Made by a program: the position numbers and the translations under genes
NCBI RefSeq assembly: GCF_900496995.4
Contig: NC_044030.1
Span: forward strand, 62,001 to 126,000
Direction: 5' to 3'
DNA: 64,000 nt
Source: Aquila chrysaetos chrysaetos
Lineage: Eukaryota; Chordata; Aves; Accipitriformes; Accipitridae
Notes under the pieces: generated by a model
The model's database searches: none
Told to the model about the DNA's origin: nothing
Seen by the model: only the letters and a program-made list of their open reading frames with translations
Shown here: positions 1 to 10,300 of the stretch, one piece after another
How positions within the stretch are numbered: position 1 is the stretch's first letter
How the letters are laid out: each line of letters starts with the position of its first letter

Positions 1-726
1 TCAATACATGGATTTGCATCCCAACACACATTGTAGTAAAATTCAAAATGTTCACTTTCACTGAGTGAACCCCACCATGGTACAAAGATACAAGGTGTTC
101 GAGTTATATTCGGTGTTAAAGTTCAATTTTTAGTGGTTTCATAGTCAAGGTATGCCAAATTGTGTCCTATTTCTGGGCTTGTTACACAAGTTGAATTTAC
201 CAAATTTTCCCAAGTAGAATTAGATGGGAGTTTATAAAGTTGCCCTGAATCACTTTCCCAAGTATCATTGTTCTGTTTTGCTTGATCTAATTTTTGATTT
301 AATGCTTTCACTAGATTTAGGCCAATCATAAAAAACTTAAATCCTTCTGTTGCTGAGCTAGGAAGAGCAACACATATCCCTTGGTCCATCTGATTCCAGA
401 TGTGTATAAACCCTTGTATCAATTCCCAGGCTAAATTGGGGGGTTCATCCTGTGACTTAATTATCCCAATGGTGATAGCAACAGCAATGACCAAAAAAAA
501 GATTTTCCAATCCTTCTTTAGTACAACATAAAAATATTCCTAATGAAAGTAGACAAACGACACAAATAATAATTGTCAACAATTGAAAACATAAGTCCCA
601 CGACGGTTGTTTACAATCTGTAAAACATACATAAACCAGAAAATAATTAAAGAGACAGGATGATCCACCTAGTGTGGATTCGATGATGCCTTCCTCGGGC
701 ATCAGTAGCTGTCCATGCATACACAT
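1..726 (-). pseudogene. env-like remnant, running off the left edge
   Basis: Minus-strand frames at 457-726 and 123-494 follow integrase and overlap its end. The first has a long hydrophobic cysteine-rich stretch (LLTIIICVVCLLSLGIFLCC) that could be a signal or anchor segment. The second contains several N-x-T glycosylation sequons (NDT and two NST), typical of a retroviral surface glycoprotein. The two frames are offset from each other, so the gene is broken. The remainder lies beyond the window. The call rests on position and composition, not on a recognised domain. Confidence 0.5.
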
Positions 727-1132
727 TGACGGGGGCCTTCAAAGTCAGTGGCACTGGTCCCGCAGTGGGTAAATCCACCAGGACTGGCTGCCCTGGGTAG
801 TGGAGGGGATTCACAGGGTCCCTGGTTTTCTTCTCCCCGGGACGTATAGACAGAGCCTTGGGACAGAAGGCTGTGAGCCGTGGGCAACCATTGATTCCCC
901 ACTGGCCGTTTACTCTCGTTACTGCGTCTGGCACCGGTTGTGGCCATCGCGGTTTGTGGGGTTTTAGGGCTCGCTTTAGAAGCCTGTTGGTACACTCTGC
1001 AATCCCATTCGCTTGGGGGTAGTGTGCGGTATGGGAAACCCACTGGATTCCTTTGTCCCAAGCCCACTCCTGAGCCACCCCGGCAGTATAGTGGCTTCCA
1101 TTGTCTGATTGGATTGATCTGGGTTTAGGCAA
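647..1132 (-). pseudogene. Integrase core remainder and C-terminal domain
   Basis: This frame carries the second and third integrase catalytic residues: SIQSDNGSHYTAG (aspartate) and HYPQANGIAECTNRLL (glutamate). A basic C-terminal domain ends with HTRWI-type sequence. It continues the integrase begun in the frame at 1145-2146 but is separated from it by a stop and frame change near 1130-1150. Its last 80 bases overlap the start of the env-like frame in another reading frame, an arrangement common in simple retroviruses. Confidence 0.8.
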
Positions 1133-1144
1133 GCAGCTAAACCA

Positions 1145-2146
1145 TCATTTTAACCCCTTCACCGTACTTTCCCCTGTTGCCCAAGATACAATTTCTGCTT
1201 GAGTTAGGCCCAATACTATTTCAACCCCCACCAATACATTGCGTTTTCCCTCAGAAACCCAGAAAGGACCAATATGATCCACCTGCCATGCATCCCATAG
1301 TCCCTTATTGTCCCTTGGGTGTAAGGCTTGGTCCTTAAGAGGGTTGTGTTCTTCTAGCTGAGTACAGCATAGACCACACACTGAAATAACGGTATCGCGC
1401 AATTTCCTGGTTACGGACCATCCCCTACTTACTGCCTCTTTAAACAAATCTTTGCTCCCTGAGTGGCCTCGTTTTACATGCAACCATTCCAATAAGTATT
1501 CCCACTTTTCCTCTTCACCCTCTATAGTCAACCTTGCTAAGCGGGTCAGCAAATCCACCTGATTATTCAAAAGGTGAGCTGGATGGTCTCCTGTCTGGTG
1601 TGCAGCAACCCATCCTGCTAAAAAGGATTTCTGTTTGGCTATGTTCAAGATTTCCTCCCATTTTTCTCGTTGCCACGCCGCTACCCAATCGCCCTTCCAC
1701 TGATTTTGTTCCCAAAGTGGGAGCCATTCGGTATATCCCTTAAACTCAGTGTATGAATCTGTGTAAATAAACACTGGTTCTTTAGCTTCAGCCTCTTTGG
1801 TAATTACGGTCCATACAGCATCCAATTCTCCTACCTGAGTGCTTCCCTCAACTTCTGTCATGATTCGGTTCCCTGAATCAACATGCAGCAGGGCTATTGC
1901 TTGGTATTTCCATACCTGTCCCTCTCTTCTAGAGGATGCGTCAGTAAACCATACATTCTTCAGGTGGGGTTCAAATGGAGGAGCAGGTTTTATGCATGAA
2001 GGAGGAGGTTCTGTGTCTGGGTGGTCAGAGGGTGGCTCTTCTACTTGGAGCACTCGGGGTGTTCCCTCCTCTATCTGTTGTGTGTAGCAATAGTGATCAA
2101 ATTGCGTGTACCACTTTCTCACTGTTTTTCGCTGCGCAACTCCCAC
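1145..2146 (-). pseudogene. Retroviral RNase H and N-terminal half of integrase
   Basis: One 333-codon open frame. RNase H spans roughly residues 60-200: VWFTDAS gives the first aspartate, GELDAVW the glutamate, FIYTDSY the second aspartate, and a downstream AHQTGDHPAH / NNQVD stretch fits the final histidine and aspartate region. Next comes the integrase zinc-binding segment (H-x3-H then C-x2-C, around LEWLHVKRGHSG and VCGLCC), and then the first catalytic aspartate in WQVDHIGPF. RNase H removes the RNA strand of the hybrid and integrase inserts the DNA copy. The frame stops just short of the second catalytic aspartate, which lies in the next frame. Confidence 0.85.
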
Positions 2147-2248
2147 AGGTGGGGTGTTCCAGCCAGTACCGGTTTCAAGACCTTAAAAGGTCCTCATAGA
2201 ATGATCGATTGTTGCTGTACGATTCTTTCAGCTTTCTGCAGAGCTAGG

Positions 2249-3154
2249 CTAACCACAAAGAGACCCTTCTCCCAAACTGAGTAACATTTTTCTGCATCTT
2301 TGAAACTGCACGAATAAAAAACCTATGGGGTAGGTCTGACCCTCCAGTCCGTGTTGCCATGTATGTATGGATAGTCCATGAATTGCAAAACCCCACTCCA
2401 TATGGAATGGATCTGTCGGGTGTATTGGCCCTAAGGCCTGATATACCCCAGCCTCAAAATTTAACAATTTTAAGGCTTCTTTGTGGATGGGAGTCCAGTC
2501 CCAAGTAGCCCTTTTGTGTGTCAAATCATAGAGGGGGCAGGCTATGATAGAAAAATTGGGAATGTGTTTCCTCCAAAATACTAGCAAGCCTAGGGCACAT
2601 TGCAGTTCCTTCTTATTTTCAGGCATTTTTACCTGTTTGAGGGTAGTTACAGTTTCAGGGGGAATGCACACCATTCCTCCCCTCCACCAGATACCCAGGA
2701 ACTTCACCTCGGAAGATGGGAGTTGGTTATACTTTTTCGGCTGGAATTTGGAGCCCTAAATTTTCTACATGGGTGATTATCTCTGCGTGTGTCCCACCAT
2801 GGTGGTGGCAGGGCCACCAACCAGTACATCGTTGATATATTGATATACTTTCACCCCCTTTCTGTGAGTAATTTGGGCCAGTTCTTGTGACAGCGCATAG
2901 TGAGCAATGGTTGGTGAGTGGCGATATCCCTGGGGGAGACATGTAAGACTGAATTGCACGCCTTTCCATGTAAAGGCAAAATTATCTCTGTTTGTTTCCT
3001 GCAAGGGGACCATAAAAACCATATCTGTCACGTCAACAGTTGCCAAAATTTGGTGGACTTGCTCCTGTATGGTCGCAATCAATTCAGCTATGTTAGGCAC
3101 TGCAGCTGTCAAGGGGCCCATGTTGGTATTTAGATGCCGGTAGTCAATTGTCAA
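2249..3154 (-). pseudogene. Retroviral reverse transcriptase, catalytic motif damaged
   Basis: Minus-strand frames at 2777-3154 (fingers and palm) and 2249-2707 (thumb and connection) encode reverse-transcriptase blocks: TVDVTDMVFMVPL, carrying the first catalytic aspartate, FTWKGVQFSLTCLPQGY, and the active-site box. That box reads YIND where a functional enzyme has Y-x-D-D. The changed codon is at 2831-2833. The thumb begins MKFLGIWW, the usual FLG start of the connection. A frame change falls between the palm and thumb frames near 2710-2780. Both defects mean the polymerase is dead. Confidence 0.85.
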
Positions 3155-3337
3155 TCACCACTTCCCTTTGGATTTCTGGACTGGCTACACTGGGGAATTG
3201 TAAGGTGAGTGTGTGGGGACAATTATCCCTTGCTCTCATAGTTCAGCTATCACTGAGGTGATCCCTTCCCTTGCTCCCAGGGGCATGGTGTAGGGTTTTA
3301 CACTAACAACTTTGGAGGGGGGAAGTGCAGGTGCTTG

Positions 3338-3781
3338 CTATAAAAGTCTCATAGAGGCAGTAGGGAGCCCAAATTTCCATTCCCTTCCTTTCAAATCCAC
3401 CCAGGCTCGTCCCTTTAATAGATGGAGTCCCAAGATAATCGTGGGGAAGGCTCCCAAAATCATGATAGCCTTTACTGCAGTTTTGTTTCCAGCTAACCAG
3501 CATTTAACCCAAGCCATTGGCTGTGGCTTGGTGTTTCCAAAAACATCTGTAACCCGAATCTGGTTTTTATCAGCGATTATGCCATTATGATCGGCAACAT
3601 CTGCTTGGAGCGCTGAGACTTGAGTGCCAGTGTCCACTAAAAATGTAACTGGGGTTTTAAAAGGGCCAAGGGGAAAGGTAATTAACAAGTCTCCCTTACT
3701 ATTTTCCGTAAGCCTTCTTAGGTGGACCCACTGGCCATCCCCCGGCTCACTTATTGGGGACAGCACGTCCAGTTTCCCCAC
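3338..3781 (-). pseudogene. Retroviral aspartic protease (retropepsin) region
   Basis: This 147-codon open stretch contains the retropepsin active-site signature LVDTGTQVSAL about 50 residues in, followed some 60 residues later by a hydrophobic ILGAFPTIILGLHLL segment matching the second conserved retropepsin block. In retroviruses the enzyme works as a dimer and cuts Gag and Gag-Pol. It sits between gag-like and reverse-transcriptase sequence, as expected. The active-site triad is intact, but the flanking frames are broken, so a working polyprotein is not expected. Confidence 0.8.
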
Positions 3782-4930
3782 CCAAGATCAATCAAGTCCT
3801 TTTCAGGGGCAGTAGGTGCTTGAGGGACAGTTATCGCCATCTCGTTAGATTTCGATTCCGCCCCACCTTTCCCTTGGGAGGGTTGCTCCGTCCTGAGGAG
3901 TAATATCCTCTGTTTTTTCCATGCTTGAATAAGCTTCTCTGGGGCTGAGGTAGGTAGGCCATCCGTTATGCCCCGGGGAACCCCCTTCTCAAATCCTTCA
4001 GCCCACAACAGATTTCTTTTTGCCCCTAGATTTCATGGCGGGGGGCAGTCCTCCCGTTGTTCTATTCTATGCACAGAGGGTTTAGATTTAACTGTTCCCT
4101 CTGTGAGGCCCATCCTTCTGCCATAGTTAATCAACTCTTCTGCCAACTCTTGTGCCACTTCCCCAGGTCATAGCTCCCCCCTGCTAGTTCAATCTTCCTC
4201 CCCTTGAGGCTAATGCATCCCACAAACGGTCCTGGAGTTGGACGGCATATGGTTTTAAAGAGTCAGGCAAGCCCCAGATCAAGGGAGTCATCCCGTCGGG
4301 GTTGCCATTTAATAGCTTTGGGGAGGGTTGCTGAGGTACTGAACGCCTATCATGCATCAGCTGCAGACAAGCAGTCTTTTGCAGACATTCGATTAAGTGG
4401 TTTATAGCTGGGGTCTCAGTACACACTGGGTCCCCTCGTTCCATGGGATCCAACCCCCCTGCCCAATATGGAACTCATTGGGTTAAGGCCCAAGGTTCTC
4501 TCAGACTGTTGGTGGTCAAAATTACCCCAGGCCCCCAGTACCCCTGTGCCTCATCATCTGACAATAAAACCCGGTCTCTACCGGTCAGTGATACGCTCCA
4601 TACATATTCAGTCTTGGTTTCTTGAGCTAGACTAGTCTATTTTTCCTGGATTTTGATTGTTCAGTCACCGAATATGGTACCGTTCGATGGTAACTTGCAG
4701 GGCTCCTTCCGTCTGACCATTACCAGTAGTCTCGGTCTTAATTAGAGGTCTCAATGTTGCTTCCTTGTTTTGGGGGTAAAAAATTTCTCTACTCATCTCT
4801 AACTCCTTTGTCAGATACAAGGGTCTATCAGCCAATTTTGCCAATTTGTAGATCCCGGTTCACTATCTAGGATAGAGTTAAGATCCAGTTGTATTTCTTG
4901 TTTATTCTCCTCTAGTTCTCCTTGGAGGAG
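3751..4930 (-). pseudogene. gag-like remnant of the endogenous retrovirus
   Basis: Minus-strand frames at 4184-4453 and 3751-4008, plus fragments up to about 4920, read as hydrophilic, tryptophan- and proline-rich protein lying immediately 5' of the protease, where gag must be. A segment near 4260-4290 reads WGLPDSLKPY-like, as in a capsid. The frame is interrupted by several stops (one near 4478) and by frame changes. No Cys-His zinc knuckle is visible. Assignment rests mainly on position, since retroviral gag diverges fast. At about 1.1 kb the remnant is short for a complete gag. Confidence 0.6.
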
Positions 4931-7085
4931 AAATATGCAATTGCCTGGCCTATCAGAGACTGCAGAAAACCACAGTCACCAGAAAAACACCAGCCATTTA
5001 TTTTCTCCTATTTTAATAAGGAGATGGCTTCATCTCTCAATGTGCCTGAAAGCAACTTCCTAGAAGAGTCTTTACCAGTGCCCAACAGCCAGTTCGAACC
5101 CACTCTTGAGCAAGTACATTTCTTCAGGATCAGAGGTACGCAAAACTGCTGAGAGGTCAGCTGTGTTACACCTTAGAACGTGTTTACAAGTGGACAAAAA
5201 TGGGTGCCAAATATGTGATTTTAAGGATACAGTAAAGTGAAATTGGCGTGCTAGAAACCTTCACATCCCTATACTTCCTGAGGACTCTACCGCTCTACCT
5301 CTGACCCTGCACAAAGGCCCAAGACCAAAAGGGATACCAGCGTCCCATTCTCCATAGCTGGACAGAGGATAGGTTGGCTGAGGATTCTGCCTGGCACAGG
5401 CAGAGCCAAACTCTTTAATGTATCTCATTACTCCCACCATCAACATTATAACTTCACTGCAGTTACCTGCTGCATTAATTTGTCAACTGGGTAGTATAAT
5501 CCCACGATTTATTCAATTGTGCTTGTTCCACTTTACAAAGACAGCAGAGTAAATGAGTTCAAGAATATCCTTGCTTTCATTTGCCAGTAAAATCCAGAGA
5601 ACTAAATAGGACTGGGTTATTTCATTTGACTGCAGTGGGCATGCAAGGCTCCAGGGCCATGTGTCAGCTCTGGTAAGAAGTCTCCAAATTACTCAGTTAT
5701 GCTTCCAAATTAATACCCAGTTTCCAAGCCTGCCATTCATGAACCGCACTTTCAAATCCTGCCTGTCTTGGGGATGGGTACTTGGGAGGCCTTTTTACAA
5801 TAAATCAGGCCTGAAGCTAAGAGGCAATATATAGGCCTTACTGTTTGTCCCCACTCCTCCTCTATCTGTCCCTCTTCCAGCTTCAAACCTACATATGCTT
5901 CAAGAACAGCTTTCTGCAGGCAAGCTCAAGCTCTGGCCAAAATGGAAGGGTGGACATTTCCAAGGGTAAGTCTCTCCATTGTTTGTAATTCCTCTCTTTG
6001 CTGATGCCAGCCAACAACAAAGTCTGCCCCTTCTGTCTGAACTGACCTAACAATCTCTTCCCCCTTGCTTTTCATAGGAGACTTTGTGACCACAAGATTT
6101 GGGCAAGCACAACAAATATTCTACCATGGTTCATACAGGTACTGTGCTTTCAGCAAAGGGCACAGTAAACTGGAGGAACGGATTGTTCATTCAGCTGAGC
6201 AAGCGAGCAACTGAAAAGAGCAAGCAGTGCCTTTGCTGCAAGTGGCTCTGCAGACACTCCTGTAACACCAGGTGAAAATTACTTCAAGGAGTTAAGTACA
6301 AGTCTGAGAAACAAATATTTAAGTCTCTGGAGATCTGGTGTGCAACTCATCTAAGGATATCTAGTCAAATCCTAAATCTATCTTTTAAGACTTAGGCAAA
6401 CAGAGAAGTAACCCAAAATGGCTGAAAATCCAACTCCTGCTTTCGCAACTCAGTTCAGGGTCATCTGAAACCGATGCATACTAGTAAGCATCAGCCCCAG
6501 AGCTTAAGAAATCCCTTTCAGAGAGGACAATCACAATCCTTTTCACAAAGCAAGCTGCTTCTCTAAGAAAATACCTCTATTTTGACATCAGTGTAAGCAG
6601 TACAAGGTAAGAATATTGCGGGCGACCTCCGAGTAAAGTAACACTCCTGAACTACTAGAATACAGCAATTTGTCACAGTAAAAAGAGCTCTGCTGTGACC
6701 AAAATTCAGTTACTAGCTCAGAGAAGAAATATGGCATTGTTCCTGCTTGACTTTGCGCAAATTCAAGATCCAGGAGGTTCCAATTGAAGGGGAAAGTGGC
6801 ACAGGCCTGCTGGATAAAGCTGAGCTGCCCTTCCCCCCTTCACTTCTCTGAGTCTTGACTACATGTTCATGTTTCACAGCTGACTTGCTATACATTTAGC
6901 AACCTGAAAAACACATCATTGCTTTGTCTTTTTCACTCTCCTTTGCTTTTCCTCAATACAAGATGACTTTAAAGGTGGAGGAGAGAGCAAGCTTAAGACA
7001 AGAGCCAGGAAAATACCAGATGACCTCTAGTTTAAGCGATGATTATTAAAAAATCACTACCAGAATTGACACAACTGCTCTTCCA
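4931..7085. other. Intergenic DNA, no gene recognised
   Basis: AT-moderate DNA with only short chance frames. I see no CpG island, no exon-like segment matching a known protein and no transposon boundary, although diverged LTR sequence of the neighbouring retrovirus could hide in the first few hundred bases. In human this side of TOMM5 leads to FBXO10; no FBXO10 exon was recognised here. Confidence 0.5.
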
Positions 7086-7091
7086 TTTATT
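7086..7091 (-). terminator. Candidate TOMM5 poly(A) signal (AATAAA)
   Basis: TTTATT on the plus strand is AATAAA on the TOMM5 strand, about 430 bases beyond the TOMM5 stop codon. It is the first canonical hexamer found downstream of the stop. Cleavage would follow 10-30 bases further left. Confidence 0.5.
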
Positions 7092-7523
7092 TGAAATCAA
7101 ACTGCTTGTGAACTGGATTCCTTAAAGATTTCATTTTTCATACAGACAGGTTCAGTAAGGTTGACAGCCATAGCGCGTGGCGGTTTAGAGGTAGCTGCAT
7201 AACAAAGCAACTTGCTAGCACTTAACACTTCATACAAAATGGAGATGGACTTTTTTTTAAACAGTACAAGAAATATTCCACCACAAGTCATTGCTTGATG
7301 ATACTAAGGAGTATTCTGTGACCAGAATTCACCCGCAGGGACAACAGACATCTTCCCCATAATCACAACTAGGCTGTCATTCGCAGGTCAGATACACTTA
7401 AGTGAAACATTTTAAAACCATTTAGTATTGGATGTCTGCCTCTGGCACAACGTTTACTTAACAAACAGAAGAAAGCAGCTACAGTCCATTTTATGTTTTC
7501 ATATACTGAGCCTTCTTATGTGT

Positions 7524-7558
7524 TCATATACTGTCCAACTTCTTCAGGATGAAAGGAG
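7524..7558 (-). CDS. TOMM5: TOMM5 coding exon 2 (last 11 residues)
   Basis: Only 35 coding bases: CT completing a threonine, then [10 protein letters not shown] and TGA. The pyrimidine-rich acceptor lies at 7559-7572. The peptide matches the conserved TOMM5 C-terminus, which confirms the join. It is too short to be found by a length-based gene scan. Confidence 0.95.
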
Positions 7559-9044
7559 CTGAAAAGAAAATAAAACAGCATGAACGTGACTGAAGACAAT
7601 AAGAAGTCTGCAGTGAGTCTGTGATGAAACTGCAGCACATTTATGTGGCATCTAAAACATTCAGACTCTGGGTGAGATACCACCCTCTGCCTCCCACACG
7701 GTCCCTTCTCTCCCTGCATGATTGCTTTAACAGGTGAGACAGCACGATTCAAGGGGGAATCAGGTATGCCTGCTTGTGCTGCAGGTCAGAGCCTTGGGCG
7801 CGTTCTCGATACCACCGCGTGGTGGTGGTGGTGGGGGGGAAGAGTCACCCAAACGTCACTTTTTGTTGGCTAAACAGAAGGGCATCCTGAAAGGAAAGCT
7901 GCAAGCCTCTGATGCAACGCACTAAAGCGCTGCCTATGAGACAGACAGCACAGCCCTTTTTCTTTCATGCGCTAGAAAAGTACAGAAGCACTGTTGTTGC
8001 AAATATTCTGGTAAAGAAATCAGAATTTAATCACATAGAAGAGTTAGGTTTGATTAAGAAGTAAGATTGTGAAGCACAATGTATAGGATTGTTAAGTTTG
8101 AAATGTAGCCATAGAAACTTTAGGAGCTGTGTTATGTGTGGCTATAGGAACCTTAACATTGTTAAAATTTGAAATAGCTAACCATAGAAACCTCACCAGC
8201 AAGTTACTGGTTTTTCTATGTTTTGTTTCAAGAAACTAAGGAAACTGTCATGGACACCAGTTTGCTGCTTGGAAACCCCCTTACCCTTCCCATCTTAATT
8301 TGAGTATCGAAGATTCCAATCAGTAGAGCTAAGTGTAACTGACCAATGATTGTTTTTTAAATAAGAATATTGATAAGGTTATATAATCAAAGGACCAATC
8401 ATTATAAAGGTTAAGCTTAAGAGCGAGCATAGTATGCATTTTTATGTAAAGAGCTTATGTAACAATGACCTGACAGAAAAAGTCTATAAAGACTGATGGA
8501 TTTTGATACTAAGTTGGACACGCTTTTGGAGGAGCGATCCCCCGTGTCCCCAGCGCTGCAGTAAACGAACCGCCTGCTTCTTCCCATTGCTGTTAAGGAG
8601 TTTTATTCCGGATTTCGGTAACACTGTTGCTCGCCGAAACCCAGCACTTCAGCCTCCTCAGGCCCCCGCCGGCGCTCTGGAAGCTCCGCTGGGATGCCGA
8701 ACCTCACCCGCTCCCCCCGGGGACGCGTTCAGCCACCGGGGGACACGAAGCCCTGCGCCGATCAGAGGAGAGACTCTCCCCCACAGCCCCACGGACAGTC
8801 ACCAGGCTGCCCGAAGCAAAGACATCCCTACGAAACGCCAACAGGCGACCCCCGGCCGGGCCTTCCCGGTGGGCGCAGGCCCCGGGCCAGCACCGGACGG
8901 CCCGCTCCGCTCCGAACACTTACTGATCCGCAGCAGCGCGACGTAGATGAGGAAGTTGCGGACAGAGGTGAGAACGTCGCGGCGCATCTTCCTCTTCAGT
9001 TCCTCCGGGTCCATCTTGGGCCCTAGGCCCTCGATGCGGAACAT
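7524..9044 (-). CDS. TOMM5: TOMM5, mitochondrial import receptor subunit TOM5 (two coding exons)
   Basis: Coding sequence is the complement of 8924-9044 joined to 7524-7558, giving 51 residues from [16 protein letters not shown] to [12 protein letters not shown]. The length and sequence match vertebrate TOMM5, a small subunit of the TOM complex in the mitochondrial outer membrane that helps assemble the import pore. Residues about 1-24 are polar and charged (cytosolic side); about 30-45 form the hydrophobic tail anchor ([16 protein letters not shown]). The start is fixed by the conserved MFRIEGL and lies in a CpG island. The donor (GTAAGT, from 8923 leftward) and acceptor (TTTTCTTTTCAG ending at 7559) are canonical. 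The split threonine codon is A from exon 1 plus CT from exon 2. The 1.37-kb intron holds an oppositely oriented LTR. FRMPD1 diverges from it to the right, as in human 9p13. Confidence 0.96.
7997..8623 (+). mobile_element. Solo LTR in the TOMM5 intron
   Basis: An AT-rich U3-like stretch is followed by a TATA box (TATAAA, 8485-8490), an AGTAAA poly(A)-type hexamer 75 bases later (8560-8565) and a U5-like end GGATTTCGGTAACA. The same 8-mer CACTGTTG occurs at 7989-7996 and 8622-8629, around the two ends, consistent with a target duplication of about 6 bases. The exact terminal bases are ambiguous by 1-2 positions because the repeat overlaps the LTR ends. It is oriented opposite to TOMM5 and shares its core with the LTR at 9675-10300. 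No internal viral sequence is attached, so it is a solo LTR. Confidence 0.75.
8924..9044 (-). CDS. TOMM5: TOMM5 coding exon 1
   Basis: This exon holds 40 codons plus one base, from the ATG at 9044 to the A at 8924, followed by GTAAGTG. It encodes the charged N-terminus and the first part of the membrane helix. Confidence 0.96.
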
Positions 9045-9104
9045 GCCGCCGGCCGCCCCGCGGAAAGGCCGCACCGGCGCTACTACGGCTGCCGAGGAGG
9101 GACA

Positions 9105-9140
9105 CACGTGGCGGCGGGAGGGGAGGCCGCGTCACGTGAC
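9105..9140. promoter_or_regulatory. Two CACGTG E-boxes in the TOMM5 promoter
   Basis: CACGTG occurs at 9105-9110 and again inside the 10-base palindrome GTCACGTGAC at 9131-9140. The second is the preferred site of USF and of MITF/TFE-type bHLH-zip factors. Both lie between the TOMM5 start and the NRF-1 palindrome. Confidence 0.65.
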
Positions 9141-9169
9141 GGGGGAGGCGGGCGGGGTCTGCGGCGGCC

Positions 9170-9180
9170 GCGCATGCGCA
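9170..9180. promoter_or_regulatory. NRF-1 palindrome (GCGCATGCGCA)
   Basis: This is a near-perfect match to the NRF-1 consensus YGCGCAYGCGCR, about 130 bases upstream of the TOMM5 ATG. NRF-1 activates many nuclear genes for mitochondrial proteins, so the site fits the gene. Binding is inferred from sequence only. Confidence 0.75.
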
Positions 9181-9674
9181 AGGAGGGGCGGCGAAACTGC
9201 GGCCTTCCTTCAGTCGGGAGCTGGGATCCGCTGCGATCCCGGTCTCGGTCTGGAATGAGTTGGGTGGGCTGGAAATTGCTCCCGCCCGCGAGGGTCGGCT
9301 GGCCGAGGGGTCCTGGGAACCGGAGTGCTCCATCGGCCTAGCAGGCGCAGGGAGGTTCGCTGCGGTGGGGCCTGCGGCGCCGGTGGGGCCAGGCAGCCTC
9401 TCAGAAACGTGGCCCGCGATTTGAACTGCGGCTTGTCCCGAGCCGCCTTCCCTCCGCCCGGAGGGGACGTGGCGGCGGCTTTACCCGCCGGCAGCACGGC
9501 CTGCCTGGCCCCGGAGAGGGCAGAGCTGTGGAAAGGGGGCCTGGGGTTTGCAGCCTGCCTTTTCCGAGGGTTGCTGGCCGTGGTTGCAACGGCTTGTGCC
9601 TGGCTGAAAGCACGGACGGGTCTGACCGGGGGGGTGGGGAGCTCAGGGTGGGGTCTCCGCAGACAGAGTTTCTC

Positions 9675-10300
9675 TGTGATGCCGAAAAGCCGGTCGAAGA
9701 AACTCTCTAAGACTCGGTTTGGAGTTTTAGAAAGCAGGCATTCTTTATTGCAGCGCTGGGTGCACGGGGGATGGTTCCACCTAGCGTGCATGCCACAGCT
9801 TTAGCACTAACAGGTTATATAGAATAACTAATTGCATATTAATCAGATTAGTATACATACACATAAAAATAATTGCAACTGATTATCTTAGTACTGCCTA
9901 CATCCGATCATGCGCAATGAAGGATCCATCTGAGTCGAAGGGCTGCTTTTGCGACCACCGACCCATTTGAAGTTCTTGCTGGCTGTCCCTGAAGTCTTTA
10001 TTCTTGTCCTTGTTCTTTGATCTTGAAGCTTAACACAGCTTCAATCACATGTAGTCATTTTGAACATTGTTCTCATCTAGCGTACAGGAACATCTAGTCA
10101 TAAGAGCAAAGAACTGCAAAACTTATGAATAATTACTAGTTAATCACTTGACTAGACTTTGTAATTATCTCCTGGGTTACCCTTTGTCTATTGTTTCAAC
10201 CATAATATATGATCATTTATCAAATCTCACTTGCACAGTCACCTAGCAGCAAACCAGTTTTCATAGAAGGTACAAAATATTAAAACCATAAAAGTTTGAA
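9675..10300 (-). mobile_element. LTR, antisense, related to the one at 7997-8623
   Basis: Read on the minus strand, it has an AT-rich U3-like region, a TATA-like element (plus-strand TTATATAG near 9815), AATAAA (plus TTTATT, 9744-9749) about 65 bases on, and an end GGCTTTTCGGCATCACA. The block around 9750-9774 matches 8535-8560 of the intronic LTR (shared CATCCCCCGTG / CAGCGCTGCA core). The distal end near 10300 is not sharply defined and I could not find a clean target duplication, so the boundaries are approximate. Confidence 0.65.

Larger units (their letters stand above)
1..4930 (-). mobile_element. Endogenous retrovirus, degenerate internal region
   Basis: Read on the minus strand, this stretch has retroviral order: gag-like sequence (about 4930-3780), aspartic protease (3781-3338), reverse transcriptase (about 3160-2250), RNase H plus integrase (2146-650) and the start of env (726 to the left edge). 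The frames are broken by shifts and stops, and one catalytic aspartate of the polymerase is replaced, so it is a fossil. The protease style and an env start that overlaps the end of pol in another frame resemble class I (gamma-like) elements, but that class is inference. No LTR was recognised on the right side, so the element is either 5'-truncated or its LTR is too diverged to see. It continues past the left edge. Confidence 0.9.
8640..9500. promoter_or_regulatory. TOMM5: CpG island and TOMM5 promoter
   Basis: Very GC-rich sequence dense in CpG spans TOMM5 exon 1 and about 450 bases upstream, with no TATA box near the start, typical of a housekeeping promoter. Transcription probably starts between the ATG (9044) and the E-box at 9105-9110. 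The island could drive a plus-strand transcript as well, but no plus-strand exon was recognised next to it. Confidence 0.8.

Noticed and set aside
4931-5250. Possible 5' LTR of the endogenous retrovirus
   Set aside because: An AT-rich hexamer is present, but no TG/CA ends, primer-binding site or duplication could be recognised.
1-7000. FBXO10 exon expected from human gene order
   Set aside because: No exon or CpG island matching it was recognised; it is probably left of the window.
9210-9804. Long frames on both strands upstream of TOMM5
   Set aside because: They lie in the CpG island and LTR edge, where GC content suppresses stops. No conserved protein was seen.
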